Of a stretch of DNA of 64,000 nt, positions 25,455 through 35,974 are shown one piece after another. Where the stretch lies: positions 507,433,942-507,497,941 of the forward strand of contig NC_081410.1 of NCBI RefSeq assembly GCF_030272615.1, read 5' to 3'. Below the pieces are notes generated by a model. It saw nothing but the letters and a program-made list of their open reading frames with translations. It searched no databases and had not been told where the DNA came from. This stretch comes from Cryptomeria japonica. Lineage: Eukaryota; Streptophyta; Pinopsida; Cupressales; Cupressaceae. Position 1 is the first letter of the stretch. Every line of letters begins with the position of its first letter. The translations under genes were made by a program, and so were the position numbers.

Positions 25455-26753
25455 TTGGAAGGAGATATGGGGGAATACAACATGAGGGAACTCACTCACC
25501 ATTTGGCTAAATATGAGAGAGCCTATGATGAACTCAAGATCAAGTTTAAAGCCTCTTTAACCAAGAGAAGAGAGCTTGTTGAGAATTTGATGGAACTTGC
25601 TGAAAATAGCTCTTCTGATGAAGCAGACATGGATTCCCTAGTTGGAGAAGTGGATAAATTAAATGAATCCAAAACTAACTTGAGGAGGGAGTTGGAAGGA
25701 TTGACTATCAAGATGAGTTGAGAACTAGAAAACAAAAGAAAATTTGAAGATTTGGTAAAGGACAATGAGCATGAGATCTCTAAATTGAAGCAAGAAATCA
25801 GTACCATTACTGCCTATCTGCAGGAGGGTAAAGAAGAGAAAGAAGAAATGCAAGATGAACTGAATGCAACTATCTCTCAAAATGAAACCTTGATGAAGAC
25901 CAATGATTCTCTTTCCAAGGAATGTGCTGAGACAAAAGAGATACTTGCTAAGTTCAACCGGAGTGTTGCTAAGTTAGAACAAAAGTTGGAATCGGTAAAG
26001 CCATCAAAGGATACCGTTGGACTTGGTTTCTCTGGATATGAGGAAGGTGAGACGTCTGGACCCAAGAGTGATGCACTAAAGAAGAAATCAACACATAAGA
26101 ACAACAACAGAAGTAAAGGTAAGAAAAAGTTTAAACCTATTTTCTTTAATTGTCTTAAGGAAGGACATACTGCCAATGTATGTAGGAGAAAGCCTTACAA
26201 TAACTTTCCTTATTTTCAAAACAATGTGGCTAGAACTTGTAGATTTAATGGTCACTGTTATGCATGCAACAAGTTTGGGCATAGAGATTTTGAGTGTAGG
26301 TTGGTTATGAACAACTCTGGGAGTTATCCACAAAGATCCAATGGAGTTGTCCAAGAACCTCCTATGAATCAGAACCCAAACCGGTACAAAACCCATGACT
26401 ACTGGTCAAATGGTTATGAAGTGGAAACCAGTTGGAGAGAAACCTGTTCGATCTGTCATGGTAGCGGTCACACTTTTGCAACATGTAGAAGGAAGAATCG
26501 AAATGTGAAAACTGGACCATGGAGAACACTTGGAATGGTATGCTATCACTGCAACAAACTAGGACACACTGCCAGAGCATGTAGACTGAGAAAGAATCCA
26601 TCGGGAGACATACCGATCAACACTAAAGGGAAGATTGATGTTGAAACCATTCAAGTAGATATGGACAAAACATGGAAAAAGAAATTTGAAGAGAAGCCAC
26701 ATGATGTACCAGTTTCTGCACCAGGTGTGGAAATCCCTGAACCAGCAAACTAA
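25455..26753 (+). pseudogene. Element D ORF1: coiled coil plus four zinc knuckles
   Basis: 433 codons in one frame, interrupted only by a TGA at 25719. Residues 1-90 and about 100-185 are heptad-rich coiled coil. A short GLGFSGYEEGETSGPKS segment (GLGFHTSEKGESSGTKS in C) and a Lys/Asn-rich linker lead to four zinc knuckles: a first one with one Cys lost (FNCLKEGHTANVC), then CYACNKFGHRDFEC, CSICHGSGHTFATC and CYHCNKLGHTARAC. The tail ends EIPEPAN. The start could be ATG 25455 or ATG 25467; the latter aligns with C. No capsid-like or UBN2-like domain is apparent. I infer a nucleic-acid-binding, self-assembling particle protein. Confidence 0.75.
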
Positions 26754-27211
26754 GCATCAAAACGGTTAGGGGGAACATATCGGTATAAATATTTTGAAAC
26801 CCCCAGAGTATATCAATTAAGCACATTTATTAGTATTTGTTACCTGTCAACTAAAAGAAGAATTGAAGTAGTAAAAGGTAAAATTAGGGTTTGAAACCTA
26901 ATAATGATGCATTTATTATGGTAGGTGGGAGCATGTTTAAAAGTGACTTTAGTCATCATTTCTAATTACCTATTTTCAGAGAAGATTTTTAGCTTTAGCA
27001 GCACAACGAAAGCGATTCATCTTGCATTCGAAAGAATTCAGAAAGGAATCTTGCACAAGATCTTGCAGCCACTTCATGCTATCAGTGTGAAAGTCAAAGT
27101 AGTAATCAAGCATCCAGAGAAGTGTGTTTTTCTCAACATCGGCAAACCCTAAGTTTAGAGAGTAAATGTATTTCTCGTTGAAACATTCTTATCATTTGGA
27201 ATCCATTTGAT
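26754..27211 (+). other. Conserved spacer between ORF1 and ORF2 of D
   Basis: About 458 bp, nearly the same length as in C. AAATTAGGGTTTGAAACCTA at about 26880 is followed by ATGCATTTATTATGGTAGGT, matching C around 23587-23637. No conserved frame spans the spacer, so it may hold a promoter, a splice site or a translation signal for ORF2. Confidence 0.55.
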
Positions 27212-30200
27212 ATGGCATCTGCATCTAATATCCCCTCTAGTTCTACTAAACCTAAGGATACACCTGAGCTTCTTAAGATGAGATATAATGCCCTATCTCC
27301 TACCCGAGTCATTGTCAAAGGCAATGTTTTAGGATATATTGATTACAATCTAGAAGACCTAGGGTCCCTAGTATTTCTCTCCCAATTGAGTCTATTTTGT
27401 GGAGAGGATAAAAAGATTAAACCTGAATATAGCATAATAGAGAAGAAGAAATTGCATAATGCAATATACTTTCTCAAAGAATTTACAAAGGAACACATCA
27501 GGATCATCCTTAGTAGGGTTCACGGTGACAAGATGTACCTTGAATGAACCCATGAAATTACACCAGAGGCAATTCATGTCGTGACTAGATTCAGCAATGT
27601 TGGGGAAGTCCCTATTCTTCGAAAGATCCCCAAAACCAAAGTTCATGTCGTGACTGGTTCTATGAGTGACCAATGGGCAATGACGATCAACACCATTAGA
27701 GATGATTTGGTGAAATATGCATGTATGGTAATTGGGTATAGAATATTCTATGCTAGCAGAATAAATTATGTTCCTTCAGCTGCGGTACATGCCGCTTACA
27801 GGATGATAAAGGAAAATGCAAAATGTGACCTATGTACCTATATGTAGAAACAACTCATAGAGAACCTGAAGTCAATCAAATTGAACAAAACTCAGAGGTT
27901 TAAGTTTGGTCAACTACTTGTTGGTTTATTTTTTTACTTTCAAGGATATTTTCCTAGAGTCGGTGATGTTCAATGGTCAACTGACCTACCGGTTTCCAGA
28001 AAAATAAAGGAGAGTCTGCAAGTAGTAGGAACTACATATTCGGAGACTCTGAATAGGTATTTTGATGAATTCAAACTAAAGATGAAACATAGAATGATAA
28101 TATCTGGTGATTTAGTTAAGAAATATGAAGATGACATCTATTTCACCATCAAATAGATCACTGCATAATGGAAATGGTTGAACCCAAAAAAGATGTAGTT
28201 GCCTATGGGCTATGAAGTGGTAAATGATATACTGACAGTGTATGCCTCTACCCTACTAGCTTCACCACTAGAACCCAAGAAGAAGAAGACCAATACTTAT
28301 TTAGAGAGGATCAAACCTACTGAGTTACCAAAGAAGATAAAGGGTAACACAGTGCCATCAACATTGACACCGGTTACATCTGTTGCTAGTCCTAAAGTGA
28401 CCAAAAGGTCACCTACTAAAAAGAAACCAGAGGCTATTCTAACAAAGGTATTGAAATGGAAGAGGAAAACCAAGAATAACTCACCAAATCCAGAAGACTC
28501 TGAACTAGAGGTAGAAGTAAAGAATACAAGGCAATCTACCAAGAAGATGAAGTCAACCGGTAATGTACCAGCAACCTTTGCACTGGTAAATATAGATATT
28601 TCTTCTTACAAACCTATGACACATTGTCAAAGGACCATAAAGAATAATAGAAGAAAAGTTATTGATGATTTAAAAGACTATTTTGATGATTTCAATGATA
28701 GTGAAAAGGAGGATGTTGAACAAGAAATTATTAAATATCTATGTATTAATGATCGGTCACCTTCTGAAATTAAATCAGTTACTTCTAAATATTTGTATGA
28801 TTCTTTGGAAAACAACTGGCGCATTGCCATTGAAAAAGAGCAAGACATCAGGGAGAAAGTTTTTGTTCAATACTTTCCAGATGACTCTAATTCAGAATTA
28901 TTTGAAATCATTGACAAGAACAAAGGCATTTTCTTCATGCAAAGAAGGAGACTTCAGCTACTTGAAGGCAAATCTTCTGAAGTGGAAAAAGGACACCCAT
29001 TTGAAGGTTAAAACTGTTGCCAACATGAAAAAAGTATACGAAGCTAATCGGTTGGCTGAGCAAGACCCTGACGAAACTGGATGTACTCTTTGATAGTATG
29101 GGTGAAAGAATAGAAGAACAAAATGACCCCATTGATGTTGATGCATTAGATATGGAGGATACCACTCCAGATAAGGACGAAGCTAAAAAAGAAAGAGTAG
29201 AGAAAGAAAAGGAAGAGAAAGTAGAAAAAGAGAAACTTGAAAAAGAGAAAGCGGAGAAAGAAAAACAAGAGAAAGAGCAAGCGGAGAAAGTGCGATGGGA
29301 GAAGAAGAAGGAAGAAGAGGAAAAGAAGAAGAATGAAGAAGAGGAAAAGAAGAAGGAAGAAGAGAAGAAGAGGAAGGAAGAAGAGGAAAAGAAGAAGAAG
29401 GAAGAAGAGGAAAAGAAGAAGAAGGAAGAAGAGAAGAAGAAGAAGGAAGAAGAGGAAAAGAAGAAGGAAGAAGAGGAGAAGAGGAAAGAAATAACAAAGA
29501 AAAAGGAAGAGGAGAAAAAGAGATAAGAAGAGAGGAAGAAACAAGAGGAGAAAGTGAAGGCTCCCAAGGTAGCCCAAGAAAAAGAAGAAGAGGAGAAGAG
29601 AAGACAAGTGGAGGTCAAGGCCAAAGAAGGAGAATAGATTCCTAAGGCAACCAGAGATCAAACCAAGCAGGTTGATTCCACCGGTTCCAATGATTTGACT
29701 CTTTCTTGTCTAACCCAATCGATTGATGAGACTAAGCTACTGCGAAGCATTCAATTAGCATAGGAGAGATTGGAAGAACTAAGTAAAAAGAAAGAGCAGG
29801 ATGTCATTCAATTTGTTGTTGACACCCTCTCCAATCTAATCCTCGATACTAACCTCCCTAGTACCAATTCCTCATTGGCTAAGCTCAAATTTCTTTGCAC
29901 AATAGTTGATGACCAGGTGCAATGTTTGGAAGATGTTGCCTAGGCCACAACAAAGAAAAGCCATGAAAAGGCACTCGTAGTTGCCTTACTACAACACATG
30001 AATGAAGACCATGAAAAATTGCTTAAACAAAAAGGAGATATAAGTTCAGCTATGGATGAAGGTCACCTACTCTTGAGTAAAATCTGCCAACCTCACCTAT
30101 TTTGTGAAGATGCTTTGAAACAGAAGACACTATTATAAACGGAGTTATAGAAGTACATCAACAACTTCAAACTACCCTATGATCTATTCACAACCTATAA

Positions 30201-30471
30201 ACATACTGTTCATCATTATCAACATCAGATTGCAAAGCTTGACTTAGAGATCTACAATCAGACTCAAGATCTGTAGTATCTTTAGTTGCTCCTATTGCCA
30301 AAATTGCAGGTTCTTCAGAAGTGCTTCCTGAACTTAGAGGCTATCACTATGACACAAGAGTTGAGCACCATAGATGCGATGGAAGAATTATCCTTCTAGA
30401 TGAAGATCGAGAGTGAAATTGCTACCTTGCTTCATGAGTTGTGGTCTTTAGACATGAAGAATTTCATGTAA
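27212..30471 (+). pseudogene. Element D ORF2, about 1087 codons, function unknown
   Basis: Frame 2 runs from ATG 27212 (MASASNIPSSS) to about 28990, with stops at 27545, 27845, 28154 and a few just after. A frame change near 28950-29000 and another before 29098 lead to the end at 30471. Blocks in order: EDLGSL; IRIILSRVH; GEVPILRKI; MVIGYRIFYASRINYVPSA; FKFGQLLVGLFFYF; MGYEVVNDILTVYASTLLAS; a Lys-rich linker; SYKPMTHCQRTIKN; a Lys/Glu tract at about 29160-29640; and a helical C-terminus ending near SLDMKNFM. All blocks recur in C, and most in A or B. The GYR-to-QLLV region loosely recalls the 'putative plant transposon protein' domain found in plant repeats, but this is memory of a pattern, not a search. 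No enzymatic motif is visible. Confidence 0.75.
29335..29491 (+). repeat. 157-nt uninterrupted polypurine stretch in D ORF2
   Basis: Only A and G occur on the plus strand from 29335 to 29491, built from GAAGAAGAGGAAAAGAAGAA-type units that encode alternating Lys and Glu. Unit lengths are mostly 24-30 bp. The frame stays open through it. Long Ser/Phe/Leu frames on the other strand are artefacts of this repeat. Confidence 0.85.
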
Positions 30472-30579
30472 AACTTTAAATCTCTTTTTGATAAGTTTTA
30501 TTCTTTATTGTCATGAACACATACTCTCTTTTTATATTATGAAAATGGCAATATTTTTCACTACTTTGTCATTGTTGGC

Positions 30580-30770
30580 AAAGGGGGAGTAGTTTATCTT
30601 AAAATTTTGGCTAGTATTACAAATTCCTACACATACTTGTAATCTTTGCAAAGGGAGTAGTGTATATGCTTAGGGAGAGTAATTTTTCTTGTGCCATCTA
30701 ATTTTGTTTTGTAAAAGCACTTGGATGTCAAAAATTTTCCTAAGTGTTGCCATCAATGCCAAAGGGGGAG
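30580..30770 (+). promoter_or_regulatory. Element D paired polypurine tracts
   Basis: AAAGGGGGAG occurs at 30580-30589 (followed by TAGT) and at 30761-30770 (abutting the 3' LTR). A weaker GCAAAGGGAGTAGTG lies between them at about 30648. The upstream copy shares the GGGGGAGTAGT context of element A. Confidence 0.7.
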
Positions 30771-30772
30771 AT

Positions 30773-31894
30773 TGTTGGTATTTTAATGATCTTTAGCTAT
30801 GATTGTCATTGATGGACACACACTTATTTGATGTATGAATTATTCTCAACTGGTAACTGTTCTAACTAGTATTGTATGTATATTCTTTGTTTATTGAAGA
30901 CTATCGGTGTTGTGCAGAAAATGCTTACCGGTCTTAGTATGATTGAATACCCCAAGAGGTATGAAGATCTCAAGCTGAATGAAGACCCCAACAACAATTA
31001 ATCTTTTGATCAGAACACTATGTTCTAGTTTTCCAGTCTTCACTTGTTAACCAGTGATCGGTATAATTAGTTAATTGGTATACATGTAATGTGTGATGAG
31101 TTATCATCCACCGACACTATGGCGGTGTTTCTATGTCATGTTACCAAATGTGTCTAGATGCACTGTACCTAGGAAATTGTAGTCTAATCTTATTGGACTC
31201 ACATGAAATCAAGTTCCTATATAAGGACATCATGTCTAGGGTTTTTGATAATAGAAGAGAAGTTGATATGTGTGAGTTTTTGAGAGAAGATTAGGTCTGA
31301 TCAAGAAAAGGTAGCTCGTGATTGAGATTGAGAGTGCAAAACATAGAAGACTGAAGTAATGTTTGAATGCATTAGCAAGGAGTTGTCAAAGATCTAATCA
31401 AGCATTATGTGCTACTATCTAGATCATTCACTTGTTGATTACTAATATCTTCGACAAGTCTGAAACCTTTAACCAGGTAGGCCCAGCCAAGCCTATTGTA
31501 AATACTCTAATAAGGTGGTTCATAGTTGTGAATCTGAAATCCTTTAATAGGGTAGTCTCTAAGAGGACTTATCTCCTAATAGAGATCTAGATTCCTAACA
31601 GGATCTGTTCTGGTGAATAACATTGTAAGACCTTAACCGATTTGGTTACTATTCTGTAGATAGTTGACTTGTGAGTTTTACTCACCATGGTTTTTCCCAT
31701 TTGGATTTCCACGTCAAAACATCTTGTGTTATGGTGATTGCACTTCTATGGGTGAATGCTTTATTTACTACTTGGCTTGTTTATATTCTAATCAGTTTAC
31801 TATTTAACCTACTACATTGGTCTATAGTTAAACTACTTAAGTGTTTATTTAAGTTACTGGGTACACTAATTCACCCCCCTCTTAGTATTCATCA
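30773..31894 (+). repeat. Element D 3' LTR
   Basis: It starts TGTTGGTATTTTAATG and ends TTAGTATTCATCA, 1122 bp. The terminal TG is intact here but not in the 5' copy. Confidence 0.85.
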
Positions 31895-34642
31895 GTAATT
31901 GGTTATTTTTCAATCGGTGAGGTACCTGTTCTCAGACAAATTTCAAAAGACACGGTATTCTCTTTAACCGGTTCTACTTCTAATGGGCATTCCTTTTCTA
32001 TTAACAATACTAAAGACCCTACAGTGAAACTAGTAGCAATGGTGATAGGCTACCGAGTATTTTACTCCAATAGACTTAATAGTGTTCCATCTACAACAGT
32101 TCATATAGCTCACAAAATGATTGTTGATAATGCAAATTATGATCTTTGTGAAGCTATCAGGAGTCAACTATTTTTGAATTTGCAATCTATCAAAAAGGAC
32201 AATAGTCAGAAACTCAAGTATGGTCAGCTATTGGTCAGGTTATTCTTCTATTTTCAAAACTTTCTACTAGGAATTGGAGACATTGAATGGTCAAAGGACC
32301 TACCGGGCTGGGCACAAATTAAAAAAAATATTAAGGCTGTAAAGAATATTTTTCCAACTGCCCTAAATAAATATTTTAATGAATTTCAGAAAAAGATGAG
32401 CATGAGAATGAGACTACCAGAAGATGTGGTAAAGTACTTTGCAAAAGATATAGTCTTTAGTGTTACCAATGACTTTTTCTTGATGTGAGCAATTGAGCCA
32501 AGAGAAGAAGAGATGGAAGACATGAGTTATGAGGTGATTTGTGATCTACTGGTTGGTTATGCTAATACCCTATTAGCATCTCCCAAAGACAAAAAGAAGG
32601 CAAAGTTGGACATTGTGGTAGTTCAAGCTGCACCAGCAGAAACCAGCACCACTCCTGTTACTAATGTGAAAGGAAATAAAAATAAAACTAACTCACCTCT
32701 AGTGATAAAGAATACAAGGGTGAATCGGAGTGTCCTAACCCAAAAGGAACTAGCACCTAAAGTTTATACAATGAAGGAGAATGCACCAAAGAAGAGAAAT
32801 CAAAAACTTATTCTCCAAGCAGAATCTGAAGGTTTGGATACTAAAGAAGAACCTAGGAAGATGAAGGCTACCGGTAGAGTAGCAAAAATAGTTAAGGAAG
32901 TGCCAAAGGCAACTGTTCCTATTGATATATCATCTTTCAAGCCTGAAACACATTTTGGAAGAACAATGAAGACACTAGGAAGGAATAGGTTTGACAATGT
33001 CAAAGTGCATTTTGATTCCTTCATTGTAAATGAGAAAGAGTAATTCATTCAACAGGTAATCACTCATTTGTATCATTACAGTAGATATCCACATGAACTG
33101 GAAAAGGATATCTCAAATTCTTTGTACACTATTCTTTTGGGTAAATGGGAGGAAGCTATAAAATTAGAAAAAAAATCATTGATGAGGTATTTGTACTATA
33201 TTTTCCTGAATTTTCTAAAGATGATATTATTGCTTTAGTTTCTTGATACAAATCTTAGTTTACTTTTAAAGCAAGGAGGCTGAATTTACTCAGTGGAAAG
33301 ATGACAATTATTGATACTGAGAACCATCGAATAACATGTGAAATCAAATGGATGGAAGAGCTCATCCAATCCTCTATGAATGAGGATAATTTTGACAATA
33401 TTGCCAATCGACCAGAAATAGATGAAGAAGAGATCGTTCAAGATGATGAGGTCTATCCTGTCAAGAAGAAGGATGACTCCATTATTCATGTTTATGGTGA
33501 TGTTCAAGACATAGTTGATCTACATGGAGACAACACTGCACCAGATATGGAGCCTCCTGCCATTACTGATGTATAGGTTACCCTAGCTGAGCAACTGACA
33601 ACTCAATTAAAAGTGGACATTCCAATGGAAAAAAAACAATTGGAGAAACCCCAATCTCCACCGGTCACTGAAAATAATAAGGAGTCTACTAAAAAGGTTG
33701 TCACTCAGTCCTCTGAAAAGGAAACGGAGAAGAATACAGAGAAGCAATCATCAAGGTTGTATCCTCTGAACCAAGAAAGCCAAATAAAATTGATGAGGAT
33801 GATGATGATTCTTTAAGTATTTCAGGACTATTGATATGAACAATATGAGCACATCGGAAATGATGAAGATTGCAAGTGTCATGCAATCTAGAGCGCATAA
33901 GAAGAGACTGAAAGAGAAAAGGGTTGAAGCTGAAACAATTCAGACTGCAGTAGATATTTTATCTGGTCTGCTACTGGAAACATCTATAGCACATCTACCT
34001 ACACCTATTAGAAAACTTGGTCAATTAGTTGCAGATTCATCTAATCAAATCAAGTCACTAGAAGATGTTGCTCAACTCTATGCTGAAAAGAGTCACAAGA
34101 AGGAGTATGGAGAAAAACTAGCAAAGTATATTAATAGTGGGAAAATGCCTCTGTCGCACAATAAAGATTTGTTGAGTAAAGCTATTGAAATGGGAGGAAA
34201 GTATCTTGCTTCCACCTCTAATGTTTCTTTCTTTTATTCTGACATTTCAAAAAGACAAACAAAAACTAAGTAAGAGCTGGAAAGGATATGCAAGGCATAT
34301 GTCCCACTTCAGGACTCTATATTTACCTTTAACAAATCTATAGATGATTTAAACAATAGGCTAGATATCGATGATAATGAGAAGGCAAATAGACTGCGGT
34401 CTCTCAAGGAACTGAAGAGTCTGCTCACATCACAAGTAGACATACTTCAAAGAGCCTAGTCCAATACAGAAGCTATCTTAGCAACTCCTGAAACCTGCAC
34501 ACTGGACTCAATGGAAGAATTCCATTCACAGCTCATGTCTACATTCGAATATACTAAGAACGTGTTGGAATCATGGACCCATGCTTTTTCACAGTTGAAG
34601 AAGAGCTACAATGTTATTTTCATGAAAATTGCTTATGGCTGA
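31895..34642 (+). pseudogene. Element C ORF2, 3' part (after D)
   Basis: The frame resumes with GYFSIGEVPVLRQI, then MVIGYRVFYSNRLNSVPST, LKYGQLLVRLFFYFQN and MSYEVICDLLVGYANTLLAS. A Lys-rich linker and SFKPETHFGRTMK follow. A stop at 33040 and a frameshift lead to a frame-1 section (33301-33576), after which frame 2 resumes before 33836 and runs to the stop at 34640. The C-terminus contains DMNNMSTSEMMKIASVMQSR, GQLVADSSNQIKSLEDV and VDILQRA, all shared with element B. Together with the first part, ORF2 of C is about 1045 codons. Confidence 0.75.
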
Positions 34643-34739
34643 ACTTTGATTCAAGTATTCTGTATATATGCTAAACAATCTGATACAAATTTTCTATATA
34701 AATATATATATTTTACTTTTTAAATTTGGCATTGTTGTC

Positions 34740-34898
34740 AAAGGGAAAGTAGAAATATGTATGTGTGTTTTTTGAAAATTTTGTATGATGTGTGCATTAA
34801 TGAGGAGCATGATTATATGTGTAAATTTGTTGTGTATGCACACTTAGCGGTATTACTGAATTTTTTTCTAAGTGTTGCCATCAGTGCCAAAGGGGGAG
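34740..34898 (+). promoter_or_regulatory. Element C paired polypurine tracts
   Basis: AAAGGGAAAG at 34740-34749 (a mutated upstream copy, preceded by GGCATTGTTGTC) and AAAGGGGGAG at 34889-34898 next to the LTR. The spacing of about 149 bp fits the 120-185 bp seen in the relatives. Confidence 0.6.
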
Positions 34899-34900
34899 AT

Positions 34901-35974
34901 TATTGGCTTGATGATGATTGTAATATGTTGTCATTGATGAAACACTCACACACACATATGTTTATATTGACTACCGGTGTAACTTCAAGTGTTTACACTA
35001 TCAACCGGTATACTTAGTGGTTAATCTCTAACCGATACCTTGTTTTAACCGATATGTGCATAAGAAACAACCTGTGGTTACACTAAGTCGATATCAAGAT
35101 GATGATTAAGATGGAGATCAAGCGGAGATTCAAGGACAATGGTTCATATGTTTTACTCAAACAAGTATTTGATTAATCCAATCGGTATTTGGTAATTTTG
35201 TGATGAGTTACCAACACCGACTATTTGGCAGTAATTTTTGTGATGATTTATGTTCACTTGTCCAGATACACTCTAGCTAGGAAATTGTGTTATTATTTCT
35301 TAAGGCTAACATGAAATCATAAGGTCTATATATTGACATTGCAATGAATTTTTTCATATAAGTGGAAGTATTATGTGTGAAGGGAAAAAGAGTTAAGTTG
35401 CAAAGTATGCAGAAGAGCAGTGTTGAATATGCTTAGAAGGATTTGATCAAGCAAATATTATGCTACTTAGAACAGATCAAGCCATTCTTGTTGTTTTCTA
35501 ACAATTACTGCATAATCAAATCCCCTAACCGAGTAGGCTTTAACAAGCTTCAATGTATAAATCGTTTAACAGGGTGATCCATTAGTTTGGATTCTGAAAT
35601 CCTCCATCGAGGTTACTCCTAATAGGGTACTACTCTTAACAGGGTACAAGCTTCTAATCAAGCTTTGGGATCTCTAACAAGATTCACTCCTAGCAGAGCA
35701 CTTTGTAGACCTTAACGGGTCAGTTAGCTATTATAGCAAATAGTTAACTTGTGAGTTCCATCTCACCATGGTTTTTACCTATTTGGGTTTTCCACATACA
35801 AACACTTGTGTTATGGTGGACGATTTACTTATTGTGGATGCTTTTATATGATTTTAGATTGCATGCATTGTGTTAAAAACTTTTGCTAAGTTCATCTACC
35901 AGTTAGTGTTGGAAGTAGATTTATTTTTGGTGTCACTGATTCACCCCCCCTCTTAGTGCTTTTCAAGTCCATCA
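34901..35974 (+). repeat. Element C 3' LTR
   Basis: 1074 bp; starts TATTGGCTTGATGATG (TG changed to TA) and ends TCAAGTCCATCA. It differs from the 5' copy at many scattered sites, largely transitions by eye. The next five bases, CATTC, are the right target duplication. Confidence 0.85.

Larger units (their letters stand above)
24287..31894 (+). mobile_element. Element D, two-ORF LTR retroelement nested in C
   Basis: LTRs at 24287-25416 (1130 bp) and 30773-31894 (1122 bp) enclose a primer site, ORF1 (25455-26753), a spacer and ORF2 (27212-30471), followed by paired purine tracts. It is inserted in the same orientation as C, within C's ORF2. The ORFs are better preserved than in C: ORF1 has a single in-frame stop. 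No pol domain is present in any of its 7.6 kb. It is the best single copy for describing the family. Confidence 0.85.
21007..35974 (+). mobile_element. Element C, two-ORF LTR retroelement (host of D)
   Basis: LTRs at 21007-22086 and 34901-35974 enclose a primer site, ORF1, a conserved spacer, ORF2 and a purine tract. The flanks are CATTT (21002-21006) and CATTC (35975-35979), a five-base target duplication with one transition. Element D sits inside ORF2; without D and its duplicated target, C would be about 7355 bp, close to the 7608 bp of D. No protease, integrase, reverse transcriptase or RNase H sequence is present in the internal region, so I infer that the element is non-autonomous. Confidence 0.85.

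Noticed and set aside
28935-29661. Long minus-strand frames rich in Ser, Phe and Leu
   Set aside because: Opposite strand of the Lys/Glu-coding purine tract of element D ORF2.
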